A stretch of DNA of 64,000 bases. Source: Seonamhaeicola maritimus. GTDB lineage: Bacteria > Bacteroidota > Bacteroidia > Flavobacteriales > Flavobacteriaceae. Shown one piece after another: positions 1 to 8,700 of the stretch. The notes beneath the pieces are model-generated. The model saw only the letters and a program-made list of their open reading frames with translations. It searched no databases and was not told where the DNA came from. Positions within the stretch are counted from its first letter, which is position 1. Each line of letters begins with the position of its first letter. The translations under genes and the position numbers were made by a program. The stretch spans positions 1,506,957-1,570,956 of the forward strand of contig NZ_VRKQ01000008.1 of NCBI RefSeq assembly GCF_008056315.1, written 5' to 3'.

Positions 1-1
1 T

Positions 2-769
2 GCTTTCGTAGAAGGTAATAAACTATATGTTTATCTCATGGAAGATACTGGAAACAATTCACCAGGAGTGGGTGATAAACGCCCATTGTATTTTCAAGAA
101 TTCACACTTTCCGAGGAAGACACTCCAACAAATCCTGATATTGTTCTGGAGGCTGAGGATTATACAACGGCTTCTAATAATATTGTTGTGGGTACTAATC
201 CAGCAGCATCTGGAGGTGAATATATTGATGCGTTTGCAGGAGCTCAGTTTATTGAACATAAATTTCAGGTAACTACTGCAGGTACTTATGATTTTATTCT
301 TTTTGCAGCAAATAGAAATAGAGATGATTCCATTATGGATATTGAAATCAATGGAACGCTGTTTGAAGATGTTTTAATAACAAGAACCTTTGATTGGAAT
401 GTGTATTTAGAAACTCGGATCCCTAATATTATACTAAACCAAGGGGAAAATACAGTAACAATAACACAACGGAGATCATTATCTAGCGAACCTGATAAGA
501 TTGAATTTGAACTTAAATCAGCTTTAAGTATTAATAAATTTAGTACAAAAAAAGTGTCTATTTATCCTAATCCTAGTGAGGGTGTTTTTAACCTAAAGTC
601 GAACATTCAAAATTTTCAATATAATTTGATAAATCTTCATGGTCAGGTTATAGAAAGTGGAAAAGTTTCAAGAAATAAGGTAGATTTCACTAATAATGCT
701 CAAGGAGTTTATTTTTTAAAATTATTTAGTGAAACAGATAGACTGATAAAAAAGATAGTTATTAAATAA
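2..769 (+). CDS. Partial: C-terminal end of secreted protein with CBM6-like and T9SS sorting domains
   Basis: The reading frame is open from the window edge, so the start and most of the protein lie upstream; 255 residues are visible. After about 40 residues that look like the end of a catalytic or propeller domain comes a beta-sandwich of the CBM6/CBM35 kind (opening VLEAEDY, closing near IEFEL). A T9SS type A sorting domain follows (YPNPSEG, GVYFLKL, terminal IVIK). This architecture means export across the outer membrane and attachment to or release from the cell surface. The next gene starts 6 bp after the stop, so the two are probably co-transcribed. The missing N-terminal domain cannot be identified from this fragment; a beta-propeller lyase or hydrolase is only a guess. 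Confidence 0.8.
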   Translation, partial: AFVEGNKLYVYLMEDTGNNSPGVGDKRPLYFQEFTLSEEDTPTNPDIVLEAEDYTTASNNIVVGTNPAASGGEYIDAFAGAQFIEHKFQVTTAGTYDFILFAANRNRDDSIMDIEINGTLFEDVLITRTFDWNVYLETRIPNIILNQGENTVTITQRRSLSSEPDKIEFELKSALSINKFSTKKVSIYPNPSEGVFNLKSNIQNFQYNLINLHGQVIESGKVSRNKVDFTNNAQGVYFLKLFSETDRLIKKIVIK

Positions 770-775
770 AATACA

Positions 776-2629
776 ATGTATAAATACATTTCCATCCTGG
801 TTTTGGTTTTTATAACCTTTAATTCATGTTCAAAACAAAAAGAAGTTAAGATTGAAGGGGAACTTAAAAAGTGGCATCGGGTTACCTTAAATTTTGAAGG
901 ACCCGAAACTACCGAAATAGATGAAAATAATCCATTTTTAAACTACCGTTTGGATGTGACTTTCAAATGTGGAAATAAAACCTATGTTATACCTGGGTTC
1001 TATGCAGCAGATGGTAATACAGCCGAAACCAGCAGTAATTCAGGAAATGTATGGCAGGTAAGATTTACACCCGGTACAATAGGGGAATGGACTTATTCAG
1101 TATCATTTAAAAAAGGCGAAAATATAGCGGTTGCCGAAGATATCACAAAATCCTCAAGTGCGGGTTTTATGGATGGTCAAACAGGACGTTTTAACATTTC
1201 AAAATCAGATAAAACGGGAAATGATAATAGAGCAAAAGGGCGCTTGCAATATGTTGGAGAATCGTATTTAAAATTTGCCGAAACCCAAGACTATTTCATA
1301 AAACTTGGTGTTGATGCTCCAGAAAATTTATTAGCCTATACTGATTTTGATGTGTCTACAAATGCTTTAGGTTTTCAAAAAACTTGGGAGCCTCATGCTA
1401 AAGATTTTGATGAAACTTCAAAAACCTATGTGTGGCAAGAAAATAAAGGAAAAAACCTATTAGGAGCTATAAATTACTTAGCCAGTGAAGAACTTAACGT
1501 ATTTTCATTTTTAACTTTTAATGTAGACGGCGATGATAGAAATATATTTCCTCATATATTAAAAGTACCAATTCAAGAATACGAAACATACGCCAGTGTT
1601 AAAAAGAATAAAGGAGCTTGGGAAACCATGTTTCACAAAACACGGTTTGACGTTTCAAAGTTAGACCAATGGGAGCGCATTTTTGAATATGCCGAAACAA
1701 AAGGTATGTTTCTTCATTTTAAAACTCATGAAACAGAAACGGATCATTTAATGGATAAAGGTGTTTTCGGTATTGAAGGAAAACTGTATTACCGAGAATT
1801 AATTGCAAGATTTGGACATCATTTATCCATGAATTGGAATTTAGGAGAAGAAAATAATCAGCCTATTGAAGAAGTAAAAAAAGTGGCCGATTATGTATCT
1901 AAATTAGATGCTTATAACAGTCATCTAGTTATTCACACCTTTCCGAATAAAGACGATAGGTATGCAGAATTGGTTGGAGACCAATCACCATTAACCGGAG
2001 CTTCATTGCAATTAAGACACCCCGAGTTTATTGATGTACACCCAAGAGTTTTAAAATGGCGTGATAAATCTAATGCCACAGGAAAAAAGTGGGCCCTGGC
2101 TGTTGATGAACCCGGAAAAGCAAATATTGCCTTATTACCTGATGACGAAGACCCTGAACATAATCAGGCCAGAGGTAGAGCTATGTGGGGTGTGCTTATG
2201 GCTGGTGGTTTTGGCGTAGAATGGTACTTTGGTTATGCAAGTCCTAATTCAGATTTAACCTGTCAGGATTTTAGAAGTCGCGATTTGTTTTGGGATCAGA
2301 ATCGGTACGCTTTGCAATTTTTTAACAACCACATTCCCTTTTGGGACATGGAGCCTCGTGATGATTTAATGTCAGACGATATATCATATTGTTTAGCCAA
2401 AGAGGGTGAAGTTTATGTGGTTTACACAGAATCTAATGCAGATAAAATAAAAATTAATTTGCAAAAACCAGAAGGGGAATATGAGATTAAATGGTATGAT
2501 CCAAGACAAGGGGGAAACTTACAAGATGGTTCTGTTTTATCGTTTAATTCTACGGGAGTTGTTAAATTAGGTTCGCCTCCATCTTCACCAGATAAAGACT
2601 GGGTAATTTTATTAAGTAAGAAAGAATAA
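776..2629 (+). CDS. DUF5060-type TIM-barrel lipoprotein, putative glycoside hydrolase
   Basis: A 617-residue protein with a lipoprotein signal (lipobox FNSC near residue 18). The N-terminal 130 residues match the beta-sandwich called DUF5060 (W..VTLNFEGP, NPFLNYRLDVTF, G.W.VRFTPGTIGEWTY). A barrel-like region follows with two glutamates in positions typical of clan-A hydrolases: NWNLGEEN (E358/E359) and AVDEPGK (E445). A short C-terminal beta domain of collagen-binding type ends the protein. Lipid anchoring implies a periplasmic or outer-membrane site. It lies 6 bp after the CBM/T9SS gene. The family is widespread in alga-degrading Bacteroidota but its substrate is not something I can read from sequence; action on an ulvan side chain is inferred only from the locus. 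Confidence 0.7.
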   Translation: MYKYISILVLVFITFNSCSKQKEVKIEGELKKWHRVTLNFEGPETTEIDENNPFLNYRLDVTFKCGNKTYVIPGFYAADGNTAETSSNSGNVWQVRFTPGTIGEWTYSVSFKKGENIAVAEDITKSSSAGFMDGQTGRFNISKSDKTGNDNRAKGRLQYVGESYLKFAETQDYFIKLGVDAPENLLAYTDFDVSTNALGFQKTWEPHAKDFDETSKTYVWQENKGKNLLGAINYLASEELNVFSFLTFNVDGDDRNIFPHILKVPIQEYETYASVKKNKGAWETMFHKTRFDVSKLDQWERIFEYAETKGMFLHFKTHETETDHLMDKGVFGIEGKLYYRELIARFGHHLSMNWNLGEENNQPIEEVKKVADYVSKLDAYNSHLVIHTFPNKDDRYAELVGDQSPLTGASLQLRHPEFIDVHPRVLKWRDKSNATGKKWALAVDEPGKANIALLPDDEDPEHNQARGRAMWGVLMAGGFGVEWYFGYASPNSDLTCQDFRSRDLFWDQNRYALQFFNNHIPFWDMEPRDDLMSDDISYCLAKEGEVYVVYTESNADKIKINLQKPEGEYEIKWYDPRQGGNLQDGSVLSFNSTGVVKLGSPPSSPDKDWVILLSKKE

Positions 2630-2655
2630 ATGTTTTGCTAAAAACGCAATTTCAC

Positions 2656-2700
2656 CATAACAGTACAGGACAGGTCTAAAGGTTTCATATTTTATCTTTA
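2656..2700 (+). promoter_or_regulatory. CAGGAY-27-(-7 box) promoter, copy 1
   Basis: CAGGAC begins at 2666 and the -7 box TATCTTTA at 2693, exactly 27 bp later. The half-site 10 bp upstream is degenerate (CATAAC). The box ends 35 nt before the ATG of the stub at 2736 and is the only visible promoter for the oxidoreductase-GH43-GH3-GH105 run. Confidence 0.75.
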
Positions 2701-2735
2701 TCGTTCATACAAACTATGTTCGGTTTTAATAAATA

Positions 2736-2852
2736 ATGAGAAACAAATTAAATAAACTTTCGGTTGGTCTTTTACTGTTGTTTTCAACAACTACTTCATG
2801 TTTAAGTAATCAAGTAAAGGCTGCCGCTTTAAGTGAAACAACATGTAAGTAA
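2736..2852 (+). pseudogene. Gene stub: lipoprotein signal peptide only
   Basis: A 38-residue reading frame begins with a convincing lipoprotein signal (MRNKLNKLSVGLLLLFS, then TTSC) and stops 17 residues after the lipobox cysteine. It overlaps the 5' side of the oxidoreductase frame and has a regulon-type promoter 35 nt upstream. It looks like the 5' remnant of an exported-protein gene whose body was deleted, leaving its promoter to drive the downstream operon. An alternative is a leader peptide coupled to translation of the next gene. It is not the signal peptide of the oxidoreductase in its present form: the frame differs and an in-frame TAA sits at 2830. Confidence 0.5.
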
Positions 2853-2865
2853 GAATACGCAGAAG

Positions 2866-3837
2866 ATGAGTGCGAATAGTGTCAATTGGGGAATTATTGG
2901 GTGCGGTGATGTTGCCGAAGTTAAAAGTGGTCCTGCTTTTCAGAAAGTAAAGGGATCATCTTTAATTAGCGTAATGCGAAGAAATGAAGAAAAGGTAAAA
3001 GATTTTGCTAAAAGGCATAACGTGTCACATTGGACCACCAGTGTTACTGAATTAATTGAGGATAAAAATATTAATGCGGTCTATATTGCAACACCACCTT
3101 CTTCGCATTTAACCTATGCGTTGCAAGCTATTCAAGCTGGTAAAGACGTATATTTAGAAAAACCAATGGTTCTAAATACTAAGGAAGCCATTGTTCTTTC
3201 AAAAGCATTAGACCAGAGCAATACAAAAGTAACGGTAGCTCATTATCGTAGAAATTTACCTTTGTTTATTAAGGTGAAGGAATTGTTAGATTCTAATATT
3301 ATCGGTAATGTTTCTTCAGCAGAAATAAATATAACCCAATCTCAAAACGCAAATTTAATAGCCAAAACTGATGAAAATTGGAGGTTAAATCCTGTAGTTT
3401 CAGGGGGAGGTTACTTTCATGATATAGCACCACATCAAATAGATTTAATGTGTTATTATTTTGGAGATGTAACTAAAATTAAAAGAGGTCATATTGAAAA
3501 TACTGTCCCTCCTAGTGATTTTGTAACTGGAGAAGTGGAGTTTAATAATTGTATTCAATTTAAAGGAAGTTGGAATTTTGTAGCTTCAGAAGATTGTGAT
3601 AACTGCATTATTAAAGGAGAAAAGGGAATTATTTCGTTTTCTTTTTATGGCGATGAGATAACTGTTTCTATTGATGATATAACAGAAAACTACAAGTTTG
3701 AAAATCCTAAACATGTGCAACAACCAATGATAGAACAAGTTGTGGGTTATTTTTTAGGAAAAAATGAAAATCCATGTTCAGTTGAAGAGGCTGCTGTAGT
3801 GACTAAAATCATAGATGAATTTTGTGGAATTGAATAA
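2866..3837 (+). CDS. Gfo/Idh/MocA-family NAD(P)-dependent oxidoreductase
   Basis: A 323-residue cytoplasmic enzyme. The N-terminal Rossmann fold shows GIIGCGDVAE, then the family hallmark YLEKPM around residue 107. The C-terminal half has the alpha/beta dimerisation and substrate domain (GGGYFHDIAPHQIDLMCYYFG, with the conserved H near the active site). The ATG at 2866 is preferred over a GTG at 2833, which would add 11 residues of unlikely composition overlapping the signal-peptide stub. Members of this family oxidise or reduce sugars, sugar acids and inositols; here a role with a released uronic acid or deoxy sugar is inferred. The GH43 gene starts 9 bp after its stop, so both are likely in one operon. 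Confidence 0.85.
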   Translation: MSANSVNWGIIGCGDVAEVKSGPAFQKVKGSSLISVMRRNEEKVKDFAKRHNVSHWTTSVTELIEDKNINAVYIATPPSSHLTYALQAIQAGKDVYLEKPMVLNTKEAIVLSKALDQSNTKVTVAHYRRNLPLFIKVKELLDSNIIGNVSSAEINITQSQNANLIAKTDENWRLNPVVSGGGYFHDIAPHQIDLMCYYFGDVTKIKRGHIENTVPPSDFVTGEVEFNNCIQFKGSWNFVASEDCDNCIIKGEKGIISFSFYGDEITVSIDDITENYKFENPKHVQQPMIEQVVGYFLGKNENPCSVEEAAVVTKIIDEFCGIE

Positions 3838-3846
3838 AACAGATTA

Positions 3847-5202
3847 ATGGGAAAGCATATTAAAATATTTAAAGGAGTAAGTTATGCAGCATTATTTATG
3901 GTTTCTTCTTTATTTTCACAAAACCCCATAGTTTCAAATAAGGGTCTAAATGATCCGCATATTCACATATTTAATGATACGGCTTACGTTTATGCTTCTC
4001 ATGATAAATCCATAAATAACGACAAGTTTATTATGGAAGATTGGTGGGTTTGGTCGTCGCCTGATTTAGTAAATTGGACACAGCGTAGTGTTCTTAACCC
4101 TAAAGAAACCTATATAGGAAAAGATTTTTCACGTTGTTGGGCAACAGATGCGGCTCATAAAAATGGAAAGTATTATTTCTATTTTTCTGAGGGTAATGAG
4201 CAAACAGGTGTTGTTGTTGGAAATTCACCAGTTGGTCCATGGAAGGATATTCTTGGGAAGCCACTATTATCTGCAGAATTAACCCCAACTCACGAATACG
4301 ACATGGCTATTTTTGAAGAAAACGGTCAGCACTATATCATATTTGGGGTTTGGGATTATTACATAGCTAAGCTAAATGATGACATGATAAGTTTGGCCGA
4401 GGCTCCAAAAAAAATAGAAATTAAAAACCCTAGAGGGCCTTATAATCCCTTCGGAAATAACAATAAAATGCCAACAGATGATAAACCGTTTGTTCATAGG
4501 TATAATGGTAAGTATTATCTTTCTTGGGGCTGTTTTTACGCCATGTCTAATAATCTTTATGGACCTTATGATTATAAGGACACTGTAATTAAAGAAGAAA
4601 GTTTTGCTGAAGGATATGATGCGCCTACATGGCCAAATGGCTTTTTACAAGGACGCCATGGTTCTTTTTTTGAGTGGCATAATCAATGGTATTATATTTA
4701 TTGTGACATCAGTCAAACAGGAAATAGATATTTTAGAGATGCCTTTATAAGCTATGTACACTATAAGGATAATGGTGAAATGGAAACTATTAGAGTGGAC
4801 GGTAATGGTGTGGGGAACTATGATGCAAATGATAGTATTGAAGCTGAAGATTATTTCAAATCAAATAATTTAATTAAAGTTGAAAATACTAAAGGAGGGT
4901 TTTCAGTACAACCACTTGAAAGTATAAGTTATGCGGTTTACCCTAATATTAAAAATTTGAATAATAAAACTATTTTAGAATTGGAAGTAATAGCCGAGGA
5001 AGCTTCACAAATAGAGGTTAGGGAGGGCAATCCTGAAGGAAATCTGCTTTTTTCTTGTGAAGTACCTAAAAATGACATTTACACAATTCAAAAAAGAAAT
5101 TTTAATACTAAGAACCTGAAAGATAATCAGTCTATATGCCTTGTGTTTAAAGGAGTAAATAGGAAGTCTTTCACTTTAAACCGATTTAAATTTAAAAACT
5201 AA
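3847..5202 (+). CDS. GH43-type glycosidase with C-terminal CBM6-like domain
   Basis: A 451-residue exported protein (signal peptide to about residue 25, ending SLFSQ). The five-bladed propeller of clan GH-F is indicated by LNDPHIHIF (catalytic base candidate D36), the HEYDMAIFE segment (pKa-modulating Asp) and SFAEGYDAP (likely acid Glu). From about residue 335 (IEAEDYF) to the end there is a beta-sandwich of CBM6 type. GH43 enzymes are mostly beta-xylosidases and alpha-L-arabinofuranosidases; in an ulvan locus removal of xylose is the simplest hypothesis. The GH3 gene follows after 15 bp. Family is well supported, subfamily and linkage are not. Confidence 0.8.
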   Translation: MGKHIKIFKGVSYAALFMVSSLFSQNPIVSNKGLNDPHIHIFNDTAYVYASHDKSINNDKFIMEDWWVWSSPDLVNWTQRSVLNPKETYIGKDFSRCWATDAAHKNGKYYFYFSEGNEQTGVVVGNSPVGPWKDILGKPLLSAELTPTHEYDMAIFEENGQHYIIFGVWDYYIAKLNDDMISLAEAPKKIEIKNPRGPYNPFGNNNKMPTDDKPFVHRYNGKYYLSWGCFYAMSNNLYGPYDYKDTVIKEESFAEGYDAPTWPNGFLQGRHGSFFEWHNQWYYIYCDISQTGNRYFRDAFISYVHYKDNGEMETIRVDGNGVGNYDANDSIEAEDYFKSNNLIKVENTKGGFSVQPLESISYAVYPNIKNLNNKTILELEVIAEEASQIEVREGNPEGNLLFSCEVPKNDIYTIQKRNFNTKNLKDNQSICLVFKGVNRKSFTLNRFKFKN

Positions 5203-5217
5203 AACTATTTAAAACTA

Positions 5218-7482
5218 ATGAAGAAATTACTTGTTTTAGCGACATTCTTAATTTTTGCTTCATGCAACAATAAGGAGTCTAGTTCCAAAGATTATAAAGA
5301 CGCTTCTTTGTCTATCGAGGATCGGGTTGAAGCCTTATTACCAAAATTATCGCTTGAAGAAAAAGTAGCGCAGATGCGTATATTTCATGCCAACATCGGC
5401 GTGAAACATGATGAAAATGGAAAATTAAAACTTTCCGATAAGGTTGTGGAAAAACTGAAGTTAGGTATTGCTGGTATTAAAAACCCAGGAGAGCATATTG
5501 ATGCTGTTGCTGCAGCTAAGTTGAATAATGAACTTCAAAAGTATATTATAGAAAATAACCGATGGGGTATTCCTGCATTGTTTGTTACAGAGTCTTATAA
5601 TGGTGTAGATGCAGAAGGTTGTACAAAATTTGGTCGCCCAATGACATCGGCAGCATCATTCAATCCAGAATTGGTTAGACGTCAATGGGATGTAGTTGGT
5701 AGAGAAGCGAGATTAAGAGGTATGCATATGTGCCATTCACCTGAAGCGGATATTGTTCGTGACCCTCGTTTTGGACGTATGAGTGAGGCTTTTGGAGAAG
5801 ATACGTACTTAACAACGCAAATGGTTAAAAATGCCATAATAGGAGTGCAAGGTGATTATGAAGGATTAGGTAACGGTACACATATTGGTGCAGTTGCAAA
5901 ACATTTTGCTGGATACGGACAAGTATTAGGAGGTTCCAATTTTGCTGCTATTGAGATTTCTGAAAGAACCTTGATTGATGAAATTTATCCTCCTTTTGAA
6001 GCAGCCGTTAAAGAAGCTAAAACTCTTGGTATAATGGCATCTCATGGTGATTTAAACGGTGTTGCAAGTCATGGTAACCCAGAATTGTTAACGGGGGTAC
6101 TTCGTGATCAATGGGGATTTGAAGGGTATGTTGTTTCAGATTCAAATGATATCGCCCGATTATTTTATTTTATGAATGTAGCCGAGTCTCCAGAGGCGGC
6201 TGCACAAATGGGCTTAGAGGCAGGTATTGATATCGATTTATATGCTGAGGATTCTTATGCATATTTACCAAAAATGGTAAAGAAAAACCCAGAACTTGAA
6301 AAATTAATAGACAGATCGGTAAGGCGCGTTTTAAGAACAAAATTCATTTTAGGGCTATTTGATAATCCTTATATCAACATTGAAGATGTAGAGAAAGGAA
6401 ACAGAGCAGCTTCTTCTTTAGAATTGGCAAAAGAATCAGATTTAGAATCTATCATTCTATTAAAAAATGAAGATAAAATCTTACCGTTATCAAAAGATAA
6501 GTCTTTAAAAGTAGCATTGTTAGGGCCTTTATTAAAAGATAATACAAAGGAAATGTTTGAATCGGTTTCGGGTTCAAATATTAAATTTATTGCAGAAAAA
6601 GGATTTCAATTAACAAACCAAAAAGGTGGTGCACCTAAACTTTTAGATAGAGATCCTAAAGCCATAGCAAGTATGGTTAACAAAGCAAGGTCTGCAGATG
6701 TATCTATCTTATTTTTAGGAGGAGATAAGTTTACGTCTAAAGAAGCTTATTTTAGTAATAGTACTTTAGGAGACCGTGCAACCTTAGACCCAGTTGGACC
6801 GCAAGATGAGTTAATAGAAAAAATTAAGGCTTTAGGAAAGCCTGTAATTGTTGTATTAAAGCACAGAAGAACATTATCGATTAATACTATAGCTGAGGAG
6901 GCGGATGCCATTTTAGATACTTGGGATTTAAGTGAATTTGGAGATGAGTCTACTGCAAGAATTATATTTGGAGAGGTATCACCATCTGGTAAATCACCGG
7001 TTACAATTCCTAGATCTATTGGTCAAATACCATTTCATTACAGTATGAAAGAGATTAACTATAAGAAAGAATATTTATTCTTAGGGCAAGGGCCGCTTTA
7101 TCCCTTTGGACATGGTTTGAGTTATGGAGATTTTGAATACTCGGATATTTCGATCTCAAATGCTGAAATTACACCAGGTACTGAGTTGGAAGTTAGTGTT
7201 AAAGTTACTAACAAAGGTAATGTAAAAGCTAAAGAAGTGGTGCAAATGTACCTTAAAGACGAAATTGGCTCCGTAACAAGACCGGACAAAGAGCTCAAAG
7301 CTTTTGAAAAAATAGAATTAAATGCAGGTGAAAATAAAACCGTTTCATTTAAAATAACACCAAAAATGTTAGAGTTTACAGGAATTACAATGGAAAAGGT
7401 TTTAGAAACGGGAGATTATACCGTAATGCTTGGAACCTCTTCAAAAGACTATTTAGAAACTACATTTAAACTAAAAAAATAA
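5218..7482 (+). CDS. GH3 beta-glycosidase lipoprotein (xylosidase/glucosidase type)
   Basis: A 754-residue lipoprotein (FASC, cysteine at residue 16). Classical three-domain GH3: a barrel with KHFAGYGQ, SHGDLNG and the nucleophile motif GYVVSDSND (D308), an alpha/beta sandwich domain from about residue 400, and a fibronectin type III-like C-terminal domain (VKVTNKGNVKAKEVVQMYLKD). The length is typical for two-domain-plus-FnIII enzymes. It sits between GH43 (15 bp) and GH105 (6 bp). Known ulvan loci use GH3 and GH43 enzymes to remove xylose, which is the likely job here; beta-glucosidase activity cannot be excluded. Confidence 0.9.
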   Translation: MKKLLVLATFLIFASCNNKESSSKDYKDASLSIEDRVEALLPKLSLEEKVAQMRIFHANIGVKHDENGKLKLSDKVVEKLKLGIAGIKNPGEHIDAVAAAKLNNELQKYIIENNRWGIPALFVTESYNGVDAEGCTKFGRPMTSAASFNPELVRRQWDVVGREARLRGMHMCHSPEADIVRDPRFGRMSEAFGEDTYLTTQMVKNAIIGVQGDYEGLGNGTHIGAVAKHFAGYGQVLGGSNFAAIEISERTLIDEIYPPFEAAVKEAKTLGIMASHGDLNGVASHGNPELLTGVLRDQWGFEGYVVSDSNDIARLFYFMNVAESPEAAAQMGLEAGIDIDLYAEDSYAYLPKMVKKNPELEKLIDRSVRRVLRTKFILGLFDNPYINIEDVEKGNRAASSLELAKESDLESIILLKNEDKILPLSKDKSLKVALLGPLLKDNTKEMFESVSGSNIKFIAEKGFQLTNQKGGAPKLLDRDPKAIASMVNKARSADVSILFLGGDKFTSKEAYFSNSTLGDRATLDPVGPQDELIEKIKALGKPVIVVLKHRRTLSINTIAEEADAILDTWDLSEFGDESTARIIFGEVSPSGKSPVTIPRSIGQIPFHYSMKEINYKKEYLFLGQGPLYPFGHGLSYGDFEYSDISISNAEITPGTELEVSVKVTNKGNVKAKEVVQMYLKDEIGSVTRPDKELKAFEKIELNAGENKTVSFKITPKMLEFTGITMEKVLETGDYTVMLGTSSKDYLETTFKLKK

Positions 7483-7488
7483 GATATA

Positions 7489-8616
7489 ATGAATAAGACG
7501 ATTTTAACACTTTTAGCAGTTGTATTATTATTCAATTGTTCAACAGCTCAAAAAGTTGCTGAAACACAAGCTATAGATAAAGCTCAGGTAAAAGCATCCA
7601 TGATAAAAGCTTTAGAATGGCAGGAAGCACATCCTATTATTGCTATTGCTCCAACAGATTGGACAAATGGAGCCTATTATACAGGTGTAGCTAGAGCGCA
7701 TAAAACCACTAAGGATATGATGTATATGGCTGCTTTAAAAAATCAGGGTTATTGGAACAAATGGCAAACTTTTTCAAGACTTCATCATGCCGATGATGTG
7801 GCTATCTCATATAGTTACTTATATATTGATATGACTGACAGTAGAAGAAATTTTGTGGATTTAGAGCCTACTAAAAAATTCTTGGATGCTCATTTGTATG
7901 AAGATGATATTTGGAAAAGGGGAACTAGAAAGAATGAAATGGGACAAACCATTTTATGGTGGTGGTGCGATGCCTTATTTATGGCGCCACCTGTTCTTAA
8001 TTTGTATGCCAAACATACCAAACAACCTAAATATTTGGATGAGATGCATAAGTTTTATATGCAAACATATAATCAGTTGTACGATGAAGAAGAACAACTA
8101 TTTGCAAGAGATATGCGCTATGTTTGGAAAGGATCAGATAAAGATAAAAAAGAAGCCAACGGAAAGAAAATATTTTGGTCCAGAGGGAACGGTTGGGTGT
8201 TTGGTGGTCTAGCTCTAATATTAGATGACATGCCTCAAGATTATAAGCATCGTCCGTTTTATGAAAAATTATATAAAGAATTGGCAGCAAAAATGTTAGA
8301 GATTCAACCAGAAGATGGTTTATGGAGAACCAGTTTGCTTTGTCCAGAGTCATATAACCATGGTGAAGTAAGCGGAAGTGGATTCCATACGTTTGCTTTA
8401 GCTTGGGGAATAAATAATGGTCTATTAGCTAAAAAACATATTCCAGCAGTAAAAAAGGCTTGGAATGCCTTAGCGGGATGTCAACATGAAGATGGTAGAG
8501 TTGGATGGGTACAAAATATTGGAGCTTCCCCAGAGCCTGCATCTAAAGATAGTTGGCAAAATTTTGGTACAGGTGCCTTTTTAATGGCGGGTAGTGAGAT
8601 TTTGAAGTTGAATTAA
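7489..8616 (+). CDS. GH105 unsaturated uronyl hydrolase lipoprotein
   Basis: A 375-residue alpha/alpha-barrel enzyme with a lipoprotein signal (FNCS). The family signature is clear: [13 protein letters not shown] near the start, [15 protein letters not shown], then [12 protein letters not shown] with D161 matching the Asp that starts hydration of the substrate double bond in GH105/GH88 enzymes, and [19 protein letters not shown] near the C-terminus. It removes the 4,5-unsaturated uronic acid left at non-reducing ends by ulvan lyases. It ends the operon that begins at the 2.7 kb promoter and is followed by a hairpin terminator. Confidence 0.92.
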   Translation: MNKTILTLLAVVLLFNCSTAQKVAETQAIDKAQVKASMIKALEWQEAHPIIAIAPTDWTNGAYYTGVARAHKTTKDMMYMAALKNQGYWNKWQTFSRLHHADDVAISYSYLYIDMTDSRRNFVDLEPTKKFLDAHLYEDDIWKRGTRKNEMGQTILWWWCDALFMAPPVLNLYAKHTKQPKYLDEMHKFYMQTYNQLYDEEEQLFARDMRYVWKGSDKDKKEANGKKIFWSRGNGWVFGGLALILDDMPQDYKHRPFYEKLYKELAAKMLEIQPEDGLWRTSLLCPESYNHGEVSGSGFHTFALAWGINNGLLAKKHIPAVKKAWNALAGCQHEDGRVGWVQNIGASPEPASKDSWQNFGTGAFLMAGSEILKLN

Positions 8617-8636
8617 TAAATTAATCATAAATGAAG

Positions 8637-8690
8637 AAGGAGTAGGAGCTAATAACGCAGTTATTAAATTTCTACTCTTTTTTTATTTAA
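8637..8690 (+). terminator. Hairpin terminator after GH105
   Basis: An inner stem TAATAAC/GTTATTA lies inside an outer GAGTAG/CTACTC pairing and is followed by a run of seven T. It ends just before the sulfatase ATG at 8701, so the sulfatase needs read-through or an unrecognised promoter; no CAGGAY element is present. Confidence 0.6.
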
Positions 8691-8700
8691 TTTTAAGGAC

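Noticed and set aside
2833-2865. GTG start for the oxidoreductase
   Set aside because: The added 11 residues overlap the stub and are not typical; the ATG at 2866 directly precedes the Rossmann fold.
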